Shown: in pieces, positions 1 to 8,617 of the stretch
Layout: every line of letters starts with the position of its first letter
Position numbering within the stretch: position 1 is the stretch's first letter
NCBI RefSeq assembly: GCF_028736035.1
Contig: NZ_CP117866.1
Span: forward strand, 6,696,001 to 6,760,000
Reading direction: 5' to 3'
From: Streptomyces sp. T12
Lineage (GTDB): Bacteria; Actinomycetota; Actinomycetes; Streptomycetales; Streptomycetaceae
Length of the DNA stretch: 64,000 bases
Translations under genes and position numbers: made by a program
Notes under the pieces: generated by a model
Told to the model about the DNA's origin: nothing
What the model saw: the letters and a program-made list of their open reading frames with translations, nothing else
Databases searched by the model: none

Positions 1-2
1 CC

Positions 3-992
3 CGCGCGGTCGCGGACATCTTCGCGGACAGTCCGATCCATGTGTACGCGGACGGCCTCATGAGCTACGGCCCCACCCGCAACCGCATCCCGCACGGCAT
101 GAGCAGCCGCATCAAGCGCGTCCTCCACCTCGACCTGGTGCCGGGCCTGCGGCCCATGCTCCTGGCCGAGTACGGCGTCGAGCCCGAGGCCGTGCCCAAC
201 GAGGCGATCGTCGACGTTCTCGCCCAGATCGGCGAGTCCGGCGCCGGCATCCTCGCCGAGCGCCTCCCGGCCGACAACCCGCCCACCGCCGTCCTCCTCG
301 GCCAGTACCTCTCGGCCATCGACCTGATCACCCAGGACGAGGAGGAGCAGCTGCACATCCGCTTCCTGCGCGCCGCCGCCCGGGCCGGTCACCAGGACGT
401 GCTGTTCAAGCCGCACCCGAGCGCACCCGCCGTCTTCAACGAGTCGCTGGAGGCGGTCGCCGACGAGCTCGGCGTCAGGCTCACGGTCCTGAACGAGCCC
501 GTCCTCGCCGAGACCGTCTTCGCCTTCCTGAAGCCGAAGCTCGTCATCGGCTGCTTCTCGACCGCGCTGATGACCGCCGCCGCCTTCTACGGCATCCCGG
601 TCGCCCGCGTCGGCACGGACCTGCTCCTCGAACGCATCACGCCGTACGAGAACAGCAACCGCATCCCGCTGACCATCATCGACGCGGCCCTGCCCGACGC
701 GGAGCACGCCGAGCTCGGCTCGCAGCTCGAACTCACCGGGATGGCCGAGGGGTTGGCGCCGCTGGTGCGCAGCGTCGGCTACTGCATGCAGTCCCGCAAG
801 CACCACGGCTCGCGCGACGAGGTGGCCGCCTGGCTCACCGCCAACCTGGACCGCTACCAGCGCTACTTCAAGCGCCGCCGCCTCACCAGCCTGCGCCTCC
901 CCGGCGGCAGCCCGGTACGGGCGGAGGCGCTGCGCCGGCATCCGGCGGTGCGCAAGGCCGTGCGGCAGCTGCGGCAGACGACGCGTAAGTAA
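3..992 (+). CDS. Polysialyltransferase-like protein, 5' end outside window
   Basis: The frame is open from position 3 with no start codon, so the N-terminus lies outside the window. About 330 residues are present. The sequence parallels the protein encoded at 2330-3697 along its whole length, for example VYADGL-SYGPTR near the start and an FKRRRLTSL motif near the end. By that alignment roughly 130 residues are missing. It carries FKPHPSAP and GCFSTAL, which resemble the HP and Ser/Thr motifs of bacterial polysialyltransferases (GT38/POLYST family). These enzymes transfer nonulosonic acid residues from CMP-sugar donors to a growing polymer. The CMP-sugar synthetase and NeuB-type genes at 6240-8496 fit that role. 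The acceptor and the exact sugar (sialic acid or Kdn) cannot be read from sequence. Confidence 0.8.
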   Translation, partial: RAVADIFADSPIHVYADGLMSYGPTRNRIPHGMSSRIKRVLHLDLVPGLRPMLLAEYGVEPEAVPNEAIVDVLAQIGESGAGILAERLPADNPPTAVLLGQYLSAIDLITQDEEEQLHIRFLRAAARAGHQDVLFKPHPSAPAVFNESLEAVADELGVRLTVLNEPVLAETVFAFLKPKLVIGCFSTALMTAAAFYGIPVARVGTDLLLERITPYENSNRIPLTIIDAALPDAEHAELGSQLELTGMAEGLAPLVRSVGYCMQSRKHHGSRDEVAAWLTANLDRYQRYFKRRRLTSLRLPGGSPVRAEALRRHPAVRKAVRQLRQTTRK

Positions 993-1003
993 CGTACGCG
1001 GAA

Positions 1004-1041
1004 AGCAGGTTGGGGCGCCCCCGAAAGGGCGCCCCAACTGC
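1004..1041. terminator. Bidirectional hairpin terminator
   Basis: Inverted repeat with arms GTTGGGGCGCCC and GGGCGCCCCAAC around a CCGAAA loop. It extends outward through AGCAG and TGCT with one bulged base. It lies between two convergent genes and can serve both. Confidence 0.8.
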
Positions 1042-1078
1042 TGTGTCGCTCGATATCTGCTGTGCCGCTCGATCGGCG

Positions 1079-2209
1079 TCACCGCGACGGCAGGACCAGC
1101 TTCCGCTTCAGCTTCGGCCCGAACGGCTTCTCCACGAACCGGTGCATCAGCCAGGCCAGCCCGAGCAGGCTCAGCACGGACAGCGCCAGCGTCGGGTAGG
1201 AGCCAAGGCCGAGGCCCCGGTGCAGCACCCGGATGAAGAACCAGCCCAGGTGCTCGTGGATCAGGTAGAAGGGGTACGTCAGTGCCCCCGCCACCGTCAG
1301 CCAGCGCCAGTTGGCCCAGCGCGTCCAGCCCAGCGCCACCATCGCGACGGCGGCGAACGCGCAGAAGACGATGGCCTGGATGACGTACGGACTGCGGTGG
1401 AACTCGCCCTGCGCCCCGGGGTGCCACAGCGCCATGACCGAGTAGCGCTGGCCCAGCAGGAAGGACATGCCCACGATCCCCCACAGCAGCAGGTCGCTGC
1501 CGAAGCGGTGGATCAGGTACAGCGCGAGGCCGCCGATGAAGAACGGGGCGTGGTCGCGCATCACCAGCTCGTCGGTCAGCGGGTTGTCGGCGACCCGGGC
1601 GAAGGCGCCGGCGAGCGTCCACAGGATGCAGAAGGTGACCACGCGGCGGTAGGTGACGCCCTTCCAGATCACGAACAGCGCGAAGAGCACGTAGAACTTC
1701 AGCTCCACCCACAGCGTCCAGCACACCCCCAGGACCCGCGGCACGCCCAGCGGCTGCTGCATCATCGTGAGGTTGACCAGGAACTCGTCCGGCCGGACCG
1801 GGTGGACGACGACCGGCAGGAGGACCGCCGCGCCGGTGACCATGACGATGGCCACCCAGTACGCCGGGTAGAGGCGGGAGATCCGCGAGCGGAAGAAGTC
1901 GCCGAGGCTGCGGCCCCAGCTGCTCATGCAGATCACGAAGCCGCTGATGACGAAGAAGAACTGCACGCCCAGGCTGCCGTAGGTGGACAGCTGCGACAGC
2001 GTCGGGAACATGACCCCGGGGGACTGGTGCCAGGAGTTGGCGACCTCGCCGTTCTTGCCGGTGAAGTGGTACATGCACACCATCAGCGCGGCCATCAGCC
2101 GCAGCCCGTCCAGGGCGCGCAGCCGACTCGCCGCCCGGGGCCGGACGGGCGGCCGGTCGGACAGGGGCAGCCGTATGTGCGGTGCCGTGGCCTGGTCAGC
2201 CGCGCTCAT
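1079..2209 (-). CDS. Acyltransferase 3 family membrane protein
   Basis: Integral membrane acyltransferase of the OafA/YrhL type, about 376 residues with around ten hydrophobic segments. The N-terminal region has LRALDGLRLMAALMVCMYHF, with the histidine typical of the family, followed by GVQFFFVISGFVI and the RISRLYPAYW segment. These enzymes usually O-acetylate extracellular polysaccharides or other envelope carbohydrates. Its place between two polysialyltransferase-like genes suggests that it decorates the same polymer, which is inference. I chose the ATG at 2209 because AGAAGGGCCCAGG precedes it; a longer frame to 2311 lacks a good ribosome site and has non-hydrophobic filler. Confidence 0.85.
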   Translation of the reverse strand: MSAADQATAPHIRLPLSDRPPVRPRAASRLRALDGLRLMAALMVCMYHFTGKNGEVANSWHQSPGVMFPTLSQLSTYGSLGVQFFFVISGFVICMSSWGRSLGDFFRSRISRLYPAYWVAIVMVTGAAVLLPVVVHPVRPDEFLVNLTMMQQPLGVPRVLGVCWTLWVELKFYVLFALFVIWKGVTYRRVVTFCILWTLAGAFARVADNPLTDELVMRDHAPFFIGGLALYLIHRFGSDLLLWGIVGMSFLLGQRYSVMALWHPGAQGEFHRSPYVIQAIVFCAFAAVAMVALGWTRWANWRWLTVAGALTYPFYLIHEHLGWFFIRVLHRGLGLGSYPTLALSVLSLLGLAWLMHRFVEKPFGPKLKRKLVLPSR

Positions 2210-2329
2210 CCTGGGCCCTTCTCGTGGGAGTCGTGGGACGACCGAACCTATGTACCTCCGACGGGTGAAAGGTGAGTGACAGCTGACGCACGGGGAGCTC
2301 GAAGATGTCACTCGGATGAACAGCCACCG

Positions 2330-3697
2330 CTAGCCCTTCACCGCCGCGCGCTTCAGCGCCCGCGCCCGGCGCGCCAGTCGGCGTACGGTCGCGTTGCGCG
2401 GGATGAAGGAGAGCTGGGCCGGTACGGCGCCCGGCAGGGCCAGCGAGGTCAGGCGCTTGCGCTTGAAGTAGCGCCAGGTGTGCGGGGTGAGGTGCTGGGA
2501 GAGGTAGGCCTCGGCCGCGTCGCGCAGCCCCGGATAGATCTTCGGCTGCATCGCGAACCCGACCGCCTTGAGCAGCGCGGCCAGTTCGTCCACCCGCTCG
2601 CGCGGGGGCATCGCCCAGCCGCTGACCGCGGAGGCGTCCGCGACGTCGGGCAGCAGGGCGTCGACGATGGTCAGCGGGACGCGGTTGCTGTTCTGGTAGG
2701 GCGCGAGCCGGGCCAGCAGGGTGTCGGTGCCGACCCGTGCGACCGGGACGCCGTACAGACCGGCCGCCGTCAGCAGCGCGGTCGAGAAGCAGCCGACGAC
2801 GAGGGCGGGCCGTAGCCGCTGGAAGGCCACCTCGGCGAGTACGGGCCGGTCCAGGAGGGTGAGTTCGGCGCCCAGGTTCTTCGCCTCGTCCTCCAGGAGC
2901 CGCGACCAGCGGGCCGGGGCGACGGGGTGCGGCTTGAACACGAGCCTGCGGTGGCCGAGTGCGACGGCGCCGCGGACCATCTGCCGGTGCAGGTCCTCCT
3001 CCTCGGCGTCGGTGAGGATGCCGAGCGCGCCGAGGTACTGGCCGAGCAGCAGGGCCGGCCGGGCGTCGGTGGCGTCCGCGGGAGCGGTGGGCAGATCGGT
3101 CTCCGCCTCGGCGAGTTCACCGAGCACCTTCAGGAACGCCTCGGACGGCACCAGTTCGGTCGGGACGCCGAACTCGGTGAGCAGCAGCGGGGTGAGGCCC
3201 GGGACGAGATCGAGGTGCAGGAGGCGCCCGATGCGGGTGCCGACCAGCGGGTCGATCTTGTCGCGCGTGGGGCCGTAGCTTATGAGGCCGTCGGCGTAGA
3301 CGTCGACGGGAGCGCCGGTGAACAGCTGGCACAGCGCGAGGGCCGGATTGACCTGGACGGACTCGACGGCCAGCTGCACCTCGTCGTCGCCGAGGTTCCA
3401 CAGCAGCCGTACGTACCGCTCCCACATGGGGATGTCGTCCGCGCGGGGCGACCAGCCGCTGGGGTGGAACGGCGCGATGGTCGCGTTCCAGGACAGCACC
3501 TCGTCGAAACGCTCACGCAGCCGGTCGAAGCCCGGCATCGCGTCGACGGACGGGGTGGTCTCGGGGTTGGTCGCGTTGTTGGTGACCAGCAGCAGCCGGC
3601 GGTCGGCCGGTTCGAAGAGCCCGGCGTCCAGGGCGGCGGCCAGGGTCGCGGCGCCGTACAGCGTCGAGGCGCAGAAGATCTGGGTGGTGCGAGGCAT
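2330..3697 (-). CDS. Polysialyltransferase-like protein
   Basis: A 455-residue full-length paralog of the truncated gene at the left edge. It begins MPRTTQIFCASTLYGAATLA, a Rossmann-like start. It contains VYADGLISYGPTR near residue 150, FKPHPVAP near 260 and GCFSTALLTAAGLYGVPVARVG near 310. The last two match the HP and Ser/Thr signatures of the alpha-2,8-polysialyltransferase (POLYST) family. The product is probably cytoplasmic and uses CMP-activated nonulosonic acid. Its ATG overlaps the stop of the upstream glycosyltransferase (TGATG), so the two are translationally coupled. Two copies in one cluster may reflect priming and elongating enzymes or two linkages. Confidence 0.82.
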   Translation of the reverse strand: MPRTTQIFCASTLYGAATLAAALDAGLFEPADRRLLLVTNNATNPETTPSVDAMPGFDRLRERFDEVLSWNATIAPFHPSGWSPRADDIPMWERYVRLLWNLGDDEVQLAVESVQVNPALALCQLFTGAPVDVYADGLISYGPTRDKIDPLVGTRIGRLLHLDLVPGLTPLLLTEFGVPTELVPSEAFLKVLGELAEAETDLPTAPADATDARPALLLGQYLGALGILTDAEEEDLHRQMVRGAVALGHRRLVFKPHPVAPARWSRLLEDEAKNLGAELTLLDRPVLAEVAFQRLRPALVVGCFSTALLTAAGLYGVPVARVGTDTLLARLAPYQNSNRVPLTIVDALLPDVADASAVSGWAMPPRERVDELAALLKAVGFAMQPKIYPGLRDAAEAYLSQHLTPHTWRYFKRKRLTSLALPGAVPAQLSFIPRNATVRRLARRARALKRAAVKG

Positions 3698-4677
3698 CAG
3701 GCGGCCACCGTCCGTGCCCCCATCGACCGGCGGCGCACCCGCCGCAGCCGGGCGGCGCGCTGCGCGTCCATCGAGTCCATTACCTCCGCGAGCACGTCCT
3801 GCGGCATTCTTTTCAGGGCGGCGGCGCTCATCGAGCGCAGTTTTCGAGCCACGGCGGGTTCGAACCTCTCGATGTGGCCGAGATGATGAGCCATGATCGC
3901 GCAATAAGTGCGCACGGCTTTCGGAAGCAGCTTATCGGCCTCGGGGTCAGCCGCTGTTTCCTCGATTACCTGATCGAACGCACGAATGAAATCCAGCTGC
4001 CGGACGTCACCGATCTGAGTGAGTGAGGACGCCACGCCGCGCCGGTAGTAGACGCCGAGCAGCCCCACCGCGGCGAACGATTCCGCCTCCCGGTGCAGTT
4101 TCCAGATCCACGGCCGGTCCTCGGCCGTGCGCAGCCCGTGGGTGAAGTGCAGCACCCCGCGGTCGACGAGGCGGCGGTGGTAGACGCCCGCCCATGCGTA
4201 CGCGTAGTCCACGGACGTCGACCGGTCGGTGGGCAGGATCGCCTCCCGCGGGTTCATCACCGTCCAGCGCCGGCCGTGCGGCACCCGGTGGACGCTGCGC
4301 GCCCGCCCGGTGCACTGCACATGGTCGGTGCGCACGAAGTCGCAGCCCAACTCCTCGATGGCTGACAGGAGTTGGGGGAAATAGCCGGGCGCCAGCCAGT
4401 CGTCGCCGTCCAGGAACGTCAGGTACTCGCCGCGCGCCTTGTCGATGCCTGTGTTCCGCGCGGTGGCCAGTCCTCCGTTCTGCTCGTGTCTGACGACCAC
4501 CGCTCCCGGCAGCTCACGCTCCGCGCGCGCGAGGAGGTCCGGTGTCCCGTCGGTCGAACAGTCGTCGACGAGGATGAACTCGAAGTCCTCGCGTGTGTTC
4601 GCACGCAGGCTCTTCAGGGTGTCTGGCGCGTATTGCTGCACGTTGTAGAACGGCACGATGACCGAGAGCTTGACCAC
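3697..4677 (-). CDS. Family 2 glycosyltransferase
   Basis: A GT-A fold transferase of about 326 residues, starting at GTG 4677 so that the protein begins VKLSVIVPFYNVQQYAPDTL, a classical GT2 opening. ILVDDCSTDGT near residue 35, NGGLATARNTG near 70 and FLDGDDWL near 95 (the DxD metal and nucleotide-sugar motif) are all present. No strong ribosome site is visible. It is the first gene of a short minus-strand operon with the polysialyltransferase-like gene and diverges from the gene at 4876. It probably adds a sugar to the surface polymer or its linkage unit; donor and acceptor are unknown. Confidence 0.88.
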   Translation of the reverse strand: MVKLSVIVPFYNVQQYAPDTLKSLRANTREDFEFILVDDCSTDGTPDLLARAERELPGAVVVRHEQNGGLATARNTGIDKARGEYLTFLDGDDWLAPGYFPQLLSAIEELGCDFVRTDHVQCTGRARSVHRVPHGRRWTVMNPREAILPTDRSTSVDYAYAWAGVYHRRLVDRGVLHFTHGLRTAEDRPWIWKLHREAESFAAVGLLGVYYRRGVASSLTQIGDVRQLDFIRAFDQVIEETAADPEADKLLPKAVRTYCAIMAHHLGHIERFEPAVARKLRSMSAAALKRMPQDVLAEVMDSMDAQRAARLRRVRRRSMGARTVAA

Positions 4678-4875
4678 GCGAAGGACGTTAGGGGGCGGTC
4701 CGGCACCCGTCTTTACCCGGAGCTTGATGTCAGGTGAACGACGCGTGGCGATGCAGTGAACCAGGCTTTTTTTCAACGGTTTCGGGACCCGATTCGCCGT
4801 TCGTCGGTGTGCTGTTAACCGTTTGTTGCATTTGGGTTGGGCAGAACCTCTCAATCGCTTCCTAGCGTCTTCGAC

Positions 4876-6207
4876 GTGCCAGCAAGTGCGACGAAGACCC
4901 GACGAGTTGCCGTACTCGCGGATTCCGATACCCGGTGGAAATGGGGCGCGCTCACCGCGAACCGTATCGCCCCGGAGGATTCGGACATCCGTCTGGACGG
5001 ATATCTCCTGCGCGGCCGCGCCACCCCGACCCCCCGCCAGCTCCAGGAGGTCGGCGTCCACGCCGACTCCCTGCGTGAGGTGACCGCCGTCGAGTTCCTG
5101 CGCACCATGGCGCAGGAGTCGTACGACGTCCTGGTCCTCTCCCTCGTCGGCGGGGGCGTCCAGGCCATGCTGCACGGCCTGAAGCGGGTCTGGGAGGGGC
5201 AGGCGCAGCGGCCCGTGGTCGTCACCGGGTATGTCGGCGTCGTCTACGAGAAGCTCGCCGACGGCCTGCTGCTGCGGCACGGCGCGGACCTCGTCCTCGC
5301 CAACTCCCGTCAGGACGCGGAGCGTTTCCGGGCGGTGTACGACGGGGTCGGCGCCGACTCCTCGGCGGTGACCGAGGTGGCGCTGCCGTTCCTCGGCGGC
5401 GAGCCCTACGCCGGCGAGCACGACCCGTACACGGTCGTCTTCGCGGCCCAGCCCTCGGTGCCGGACAGCCGCAAGGACCGTACGTACCTGCTGAACCGCC
5501 TGATCCAGCACGCCCGCAAGCACCCCGAGCGCGAGGTGCTGCTGAAGCTGCGCTCCAAGCCGGGCGAACACACCACGCACATCGAGGAGTTGCCGTACCA
5601 GAAGCTGGTGCAGGGGCTCGAACCGCCGGCCAACTTCCGTCTGGTGTACGGGAACATGGGCGAGGTTCTCGACCGCACCGACCTGCTGGTCACGATCAGC
5701 TCCACGGCGGCGCTGGAGTCGCTGCACCGCCGTATCCCCACCGTCGTCCTCACCGACCTCGGCGTGCGCGAGGTGCTCGGCAACCACCACTTCGTGGGCT
5801 CCGGCTGCCTCGCCTCCTGGGACCAGCTGGACGACGGGCACCGCCCGACGCCCGACGAGGAGTGGGTGTCCCGGCAGGGCGTCTGCGCTGGGGGTACCCC
5901 CTCTGGGGGAGGCTCGTATGAGGCGGCCTTCGACGCGGCCCGCGAGCGCATCGCCAAGCTGCTGGAGCGGCCCGGCGGCCTGCCCGCCCTCACGCCGTAC
6001 TACACGCCGGCCACCGCGCCCGGCTATCTGCCCGGCATCCTCGCCCGCCACCACCTCGGCCCCGACGGCAGCCCGCTGCCCGGCGCCCCCGCCCACGACA
6101 AGGAGCCCGGCCCAGTCCGCCAGATAGTGCGCCGGGCGGCGCGCGGCGCCTACCGCCACGGCGTGCAGCGCGTGGCACCGGTCATCCGGCGGATGGGCGA
6201 GCTGTGA
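4876..6207 (+). CDS. Putative glycosyltransferase (DUF6716-like)
   Basis: A protein of about 443 residues conserved in streptomycete polymer clusters. I recognise it only as a DUF6716-type putative glycosyltransferase. RRVAVLADSDTRWKWGAL opens a Rossmann-like domain. VLLKLRSKPGEHTTHIEELPY and LVTISSTAALESLHRRIPTVV in the second half resemble the donor-side segments of GT-B enzymes and of the polysialyltransferases nearby. GTG 4876 is preferred: a TAGCGT hexamer lies 7 bases before it, fitting a leaderless transcript. An upstream start at 4837 would add 13 unlikely residues. Residues near 340 (QGVCAGGTPSGGGS) are encoded by a palindromic repeat (5887-5913) inserted in frame. Confidence 0.75.
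   Translation: MPASATKTRRVAVLADSDTRWKWGALTANRIAPEDSDIRLDGYLLRGRATPTPRQLQEVGVHADSLREVTAVEFLRTMAQESYDVLVLSLVGGGVQAMLHGLKRVWEGQAQRPVVVTGYVGVVYEKLADGLLLRHGADLVLANSRQDAERFRAVYDGVGADSSAVTEVALPFLGGEPYAGEHDPYTVVFAAQPSVPDSRKDRTYLLNRLIQHARKHPEREVLLKLRSKPGEHTTHIEELPYQKLVQGLEPPANFRLVYGNMGEVLDRTDLLVTISSTAALESLHRRIPTVVLTDLGVREVLGNHHFVGSGCLASWDQLDDGHRPTPDEEWVSRQGVCAGGTPSGGGSYEAAFDAARERIAKLLERPGGLPALTPYYTPATAPGYLPGILARHHLGPDGSPLPGAPAHDKEPGPVRQIVRRAARGAYRHGVQRVAPVIRRMGEL
5887..5913. repeat. Palindromic repeat inside a coding sequence
   Basis: Contains the perfect palindrome GGGGGTACCCCC followed by TCTGGGGGAGG. Nearly the same string, CTGGGGGTGCCCCC then TCTGGGGGAG, occurs inside the intergenic element at 44053-44282. 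Here it is in frame and encodes a Gly/Ser/Thr-rich stretch. Confidence 0.65.
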
Positions 6208-6239
6208 GCCGCCAGACCTCACGTCAAGGAGCAGAACCC

Positions 6240-7544
6240 ATGTCCAACCCGCAAGCAGGTCAAGGCACTTCGGTGCCGCGCGTGCTCGCCGTGATCCCCG
6301 CGCGCGGCGGCTCCAAGGGCGTGCCCGCGAAGAACCTCATGCCCGTCGGCGGCGTGCCGCTGGTGGCGCGTGCCGTGCGTGAGTGCCGGGCTTCGAGGCT
6401 CGTCACGGACGTCGTCGTCTCCACCGACGACCAGGGCATCGCGGCCGCCGCCCGCCAGGCCGGCGCCGAGGTCGTGCTGCGCCCTGCCGCCATCGCCGGC
6501 GACACCGCCACCTCCGAGGCGGCCGTACTGCACGCCATGGACGCCCACGAGGCGCTGCACGGCTCCCCGGTGGACGTGGTCCTGCTCGTGCAGTGCACCA
6601 GCCCCTTCATCGTGCGCGAGGACATCGACGGCGTGGTCAAGGCGATCGTCGCCAACGGCGCCGACACCTCCCTGACCGTCGCGCCCTTCCACGGCTTCGT
6701 GTGGCGCCACGGCGACGACGAGCCCACGGCGGCCGTACGCGCCGAGCGCCGGGCGGCCGAGGCCGGCACGGACACCGTCGCCACCCGCACCACCACCTCC
6801 GGCGGCGGCTACGGCGTCAACCACGACAAGTCCTTCCGCCCGCGCCGCCAGGACCGTCCCCAGGACTTCCTGGAGACCGGCGCCGCCTACGCGATGGACG
6901 CGCACGGCTTCCGCGAGCACAGGCACCGCTTCTTCGGCCGCACCGAGCTCGTGCGCACCGACCCCGCCCGGGTCCTGGAGATCGACGATCCGCACGACCT
7001 GGCCCGCGCCCGCGCGCTGGCGCCGCTGTTCGACGCGGACCGGCCCGGCGCCCTCCCGACCGCCGACGACATCGACGCGGTCGTACTGGACTTCGACGGC
7101 ACCCAGACCGACGACCGGGTGCTGATCGACGCCGATGGAAAGGAGTTCGTCTCCGTGCACCGCGGAGACGGCCTCGGCATCGCCGCCCTGCGCAAGAGCG
7201 GGCTGAAGATGCTGATCCTGTCCACGGAGCAGAACCCGGTCGTCGCCGCCCGCGCACGGAAGCTGCAGATTCCCGTGCTGCACGGCATCGACCGGAAAGA
7301 CCTCGCACTGAAGCAGTGGTGCGAGGAGCAGGGCATCGCGCCTGAGCGCGTGCTCTACGTCGGCAACGACGTCAACGACCTCCCGTGCTTCGCCCTCGTG
7401 GGCTGGCCCGTGGCGGTCGCGAGCGCCCACGACGTCGTGCGCGGCGCCGCACGCGCGGTCACCGCCACCCCCGGTGGCGACGGCGCGATCCGAGAGATCG
7501 CCAGCTGGATCCTCGGCCCCTCTCTCGATTCCCTCACCAAGTAA
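6240..7544 (+). CDS. neuA: CMP-nonulosonate synthetase fused to KdsC-like HAD phosphatase
   Basis: A 434-residue two-domain enzyme. The N-terminal ~230 residues form an acylneuraminate cytidylyltransferase: VIPARGGSKGVPAKNL is the nucleotide-binding loop, and LLVQCTSPF and RVLEIDDPHDLARA follow. It would activate a nine-carbon keto acid with CTP. The C-terminal ~170 residues form a KdsC-type HAD phosphatase, with VVLDFDGTQTDDRV as motif I, ILSTEQNP as motif II and VLYVGNDVNDLPCF as motif IV. A phosphatase fused to the synthetase suggests that the neighbouring synthase makes a 9-phosphate (Neu5Ac-9-P or Kdn-9-P) that must be dephosphorylated first. ATG 6240 has AAGGAG eight bases upstream. Streptomyces walls are known to contain Kdn polymers, so Kdn is a reasonable guess. 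Confidence 0.9.
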   Translation: MSNPQAGQGTSVPRVLAVIPARGGSKGVPAKNLMPVGGVPLVARAVRECRASRLVTDVVVSTDDQGIAAAARQAGAEVVLRPAAIAGDTATSEAAVLHAMDAHEALHGSPVDVVLLVQCTSPFIVREDIDGVVKAIVANGADTSLTVAPFHGFVWRHGDDEPTAAVRAERRAAEAGTDTVATRTTTSGGGYGVNHDKSFRPRRQDRPQDFLETGAAYAMDAHGFREHRHRFFGRTELVRTDPARVLEIDDPHDLARARALAPLFDADRPGALPTADDIDAVVLDFDGTQTDDRVLIDADGKEFVSVHRGDGLGIAALRKSGLKMLILSTEQNPVVAARARKLQIPVLHGIDRKDLALKQWCEEQGIAPERVLYVGNDVNDLPCFALVGWPVAVASAHDVVRGAARAVTATPGGDGAIREIASWILGPSLDSLTK

Positions 7545-7557
7545 GGACATCTCTGCC

Positions 7558-8496
7558 ATGAGCACCAACTCCCGCCTCCGCAACTTCGGTTCCCGCGAAG
7601 TCGGCCCGGGCAAGCCCGTCTACATCTGCGGCGAGATCGGCATCAACCACAACGGTGAGCTGGAGAACGCCTTCAAGCTCATCGACGCGGCCGCCGAGGC
7701 CGGCTGTGACGCCGTGAAGTTCCAGAAGCGCACCCCGGAGATCTGCACCCCGCGCGACCAGTGGGACATCGAGCGCGACACCCCCTGGGGCCGGATGACC
7801 TACATCGACTACCGCCACCGTGTGGAGTTCGGTGAGGACGAGTACCGCCAGATCGACGAGTACTGCAAGACCAAGAACATCGACTGGTTCGCCTCCCCGT
7901 GGGACACCGAGGCCGTCGCCTTCCTGGAGAAGTTCGACGTCCCCGCCCACAAGGTCGCCTCGGCCTCCCTGACCGACGACGAGCTGCTGCGCGCCCTGCG
8001 CGGTACCGGCCGCGCGGTCATCCTCTCCACCGGCATGTCGACGCCGAAGCAGATCCGCCACGCGGTCGAGGTCCTCGGCTCCGACAACATCGTCATGTGC
8101 CACGCCACCTCCACCTACCCGGCGAAGGCCGAGGAGCTCAACCTCCGCGCGATCAACACCCTGGAGAAGGAGTTCCCGAACGTCCCGATCGGCTACTCCG
8201 GCCACGAGACGGGCCTGCAGACCACGCTGGCCGCGGTCGCCCTCGGCGCCGTCTTCGTCGAGCGCCACATCACCCTGGACCGCGCGATGTGGGGCTCGGA
8301 CCAGGCCGCCTCGGTCGAGCCGCAGGGCCTGACCCGCCTCGTCCGCGACATCCGCACCATCGAGGCCTCCCTCGGTGACGGCGTCAAGAAGGTCTACGAC
8401 TCCGAGCTCGGCCCGATGAAGAAGCTGCGCCGCGTCGCCGGTGTGGTCGCCGAGGCGGAGATCGCCGCCGCGGCGGGCGAGCCGGTCCAGGTCTGA
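7558..8496 (+). CDS. neuB: NeuB-type nonulosonic acid synthase lacking the SAF domain
   Basis: A TIM-barrel synthase condensing phosphoenolpyruvate with a hexose or its 6-phosphate to give a nine-carbon acid. Family motifs are clear: YICGEIGINHNGELENAFKL, DAVKFQKRTPE, FASPWDTEAV, VILSTGMST, CHATSTYP, IGYSGHE and the end of the barrel FVERHITLDRAMWGSDQAAS. The protein is only 312 residues. Standard NeuB is about 345 and ends with an antifreeze-like (SAF) domain that caps the partner active site; here the chain stops at EIAAAAGEPVQV. It starts at ATG 7558 after AAGGAC, 13 bases behind the synthetase gene, so the two form an operon. The missing cap is real in this sequence because no in-frame SAF remnant follows. 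Confidence 0.9.
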   Translation: MSTNSRLRNFGSREVGPGKPVYICGEIGINHNGELENAFKLIDAAAEAGCDAVKFQKRTPEICTPRDQWDIERDTPWGRMTYIDYRHRVEFGEDEYRQIDEYCKTKNIDWFASPWDTEAVAFLEKFDVPAHKVASASLTDDELLRALRGTGRAVILSTGMSTPKQIRHAVEVLGSDNIVMCHATSTYPAKAEELNLRAINTLEKEFPNVPIGYSGHETGLQTTLAAVALGAVFVERHITLDRAMWGSDQAASVEPQGLTRLVRDIRTIEASLGDGVKKVYDSELGPMKKLRRVAGVVAEAEIAAAAGEPVQV

Positions 8497-8617
8497 GCCT
8501 GAAGGCACCGAGTCCGAGTGCGCCGATCCCGAGTGCCCCGAGTGGGAGCGCTCGGGCTCGGCGCCCTTCGGGCTCGTGGCAGCACCAGCCGGAACACGAG
8601 CTGAATACGAGCGCCGC

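Noticed and set aside
1010..2275. Long plus-strand open frame opposite the acyltransferase gene
   Set aside because: Composition is Arg/Pro/Gln-rich as expected for the complement of a high-GC gene; the minus-strand frame has clear family motifs.
4837..4868. TTGGGC/TAGCGT as a full promoter of the DUF6716-like gene
   Set aside because: The spacer would be 20 bases, too long; only the -10-like hexamer is used as weak support for the start.
4678..6222. N-terminal extension of the GT2 transferase
   Set aside because: It is antisense to the gene at 4876-6207 and has no family motif; the GT2 fold starts at VKLSVIVPF.
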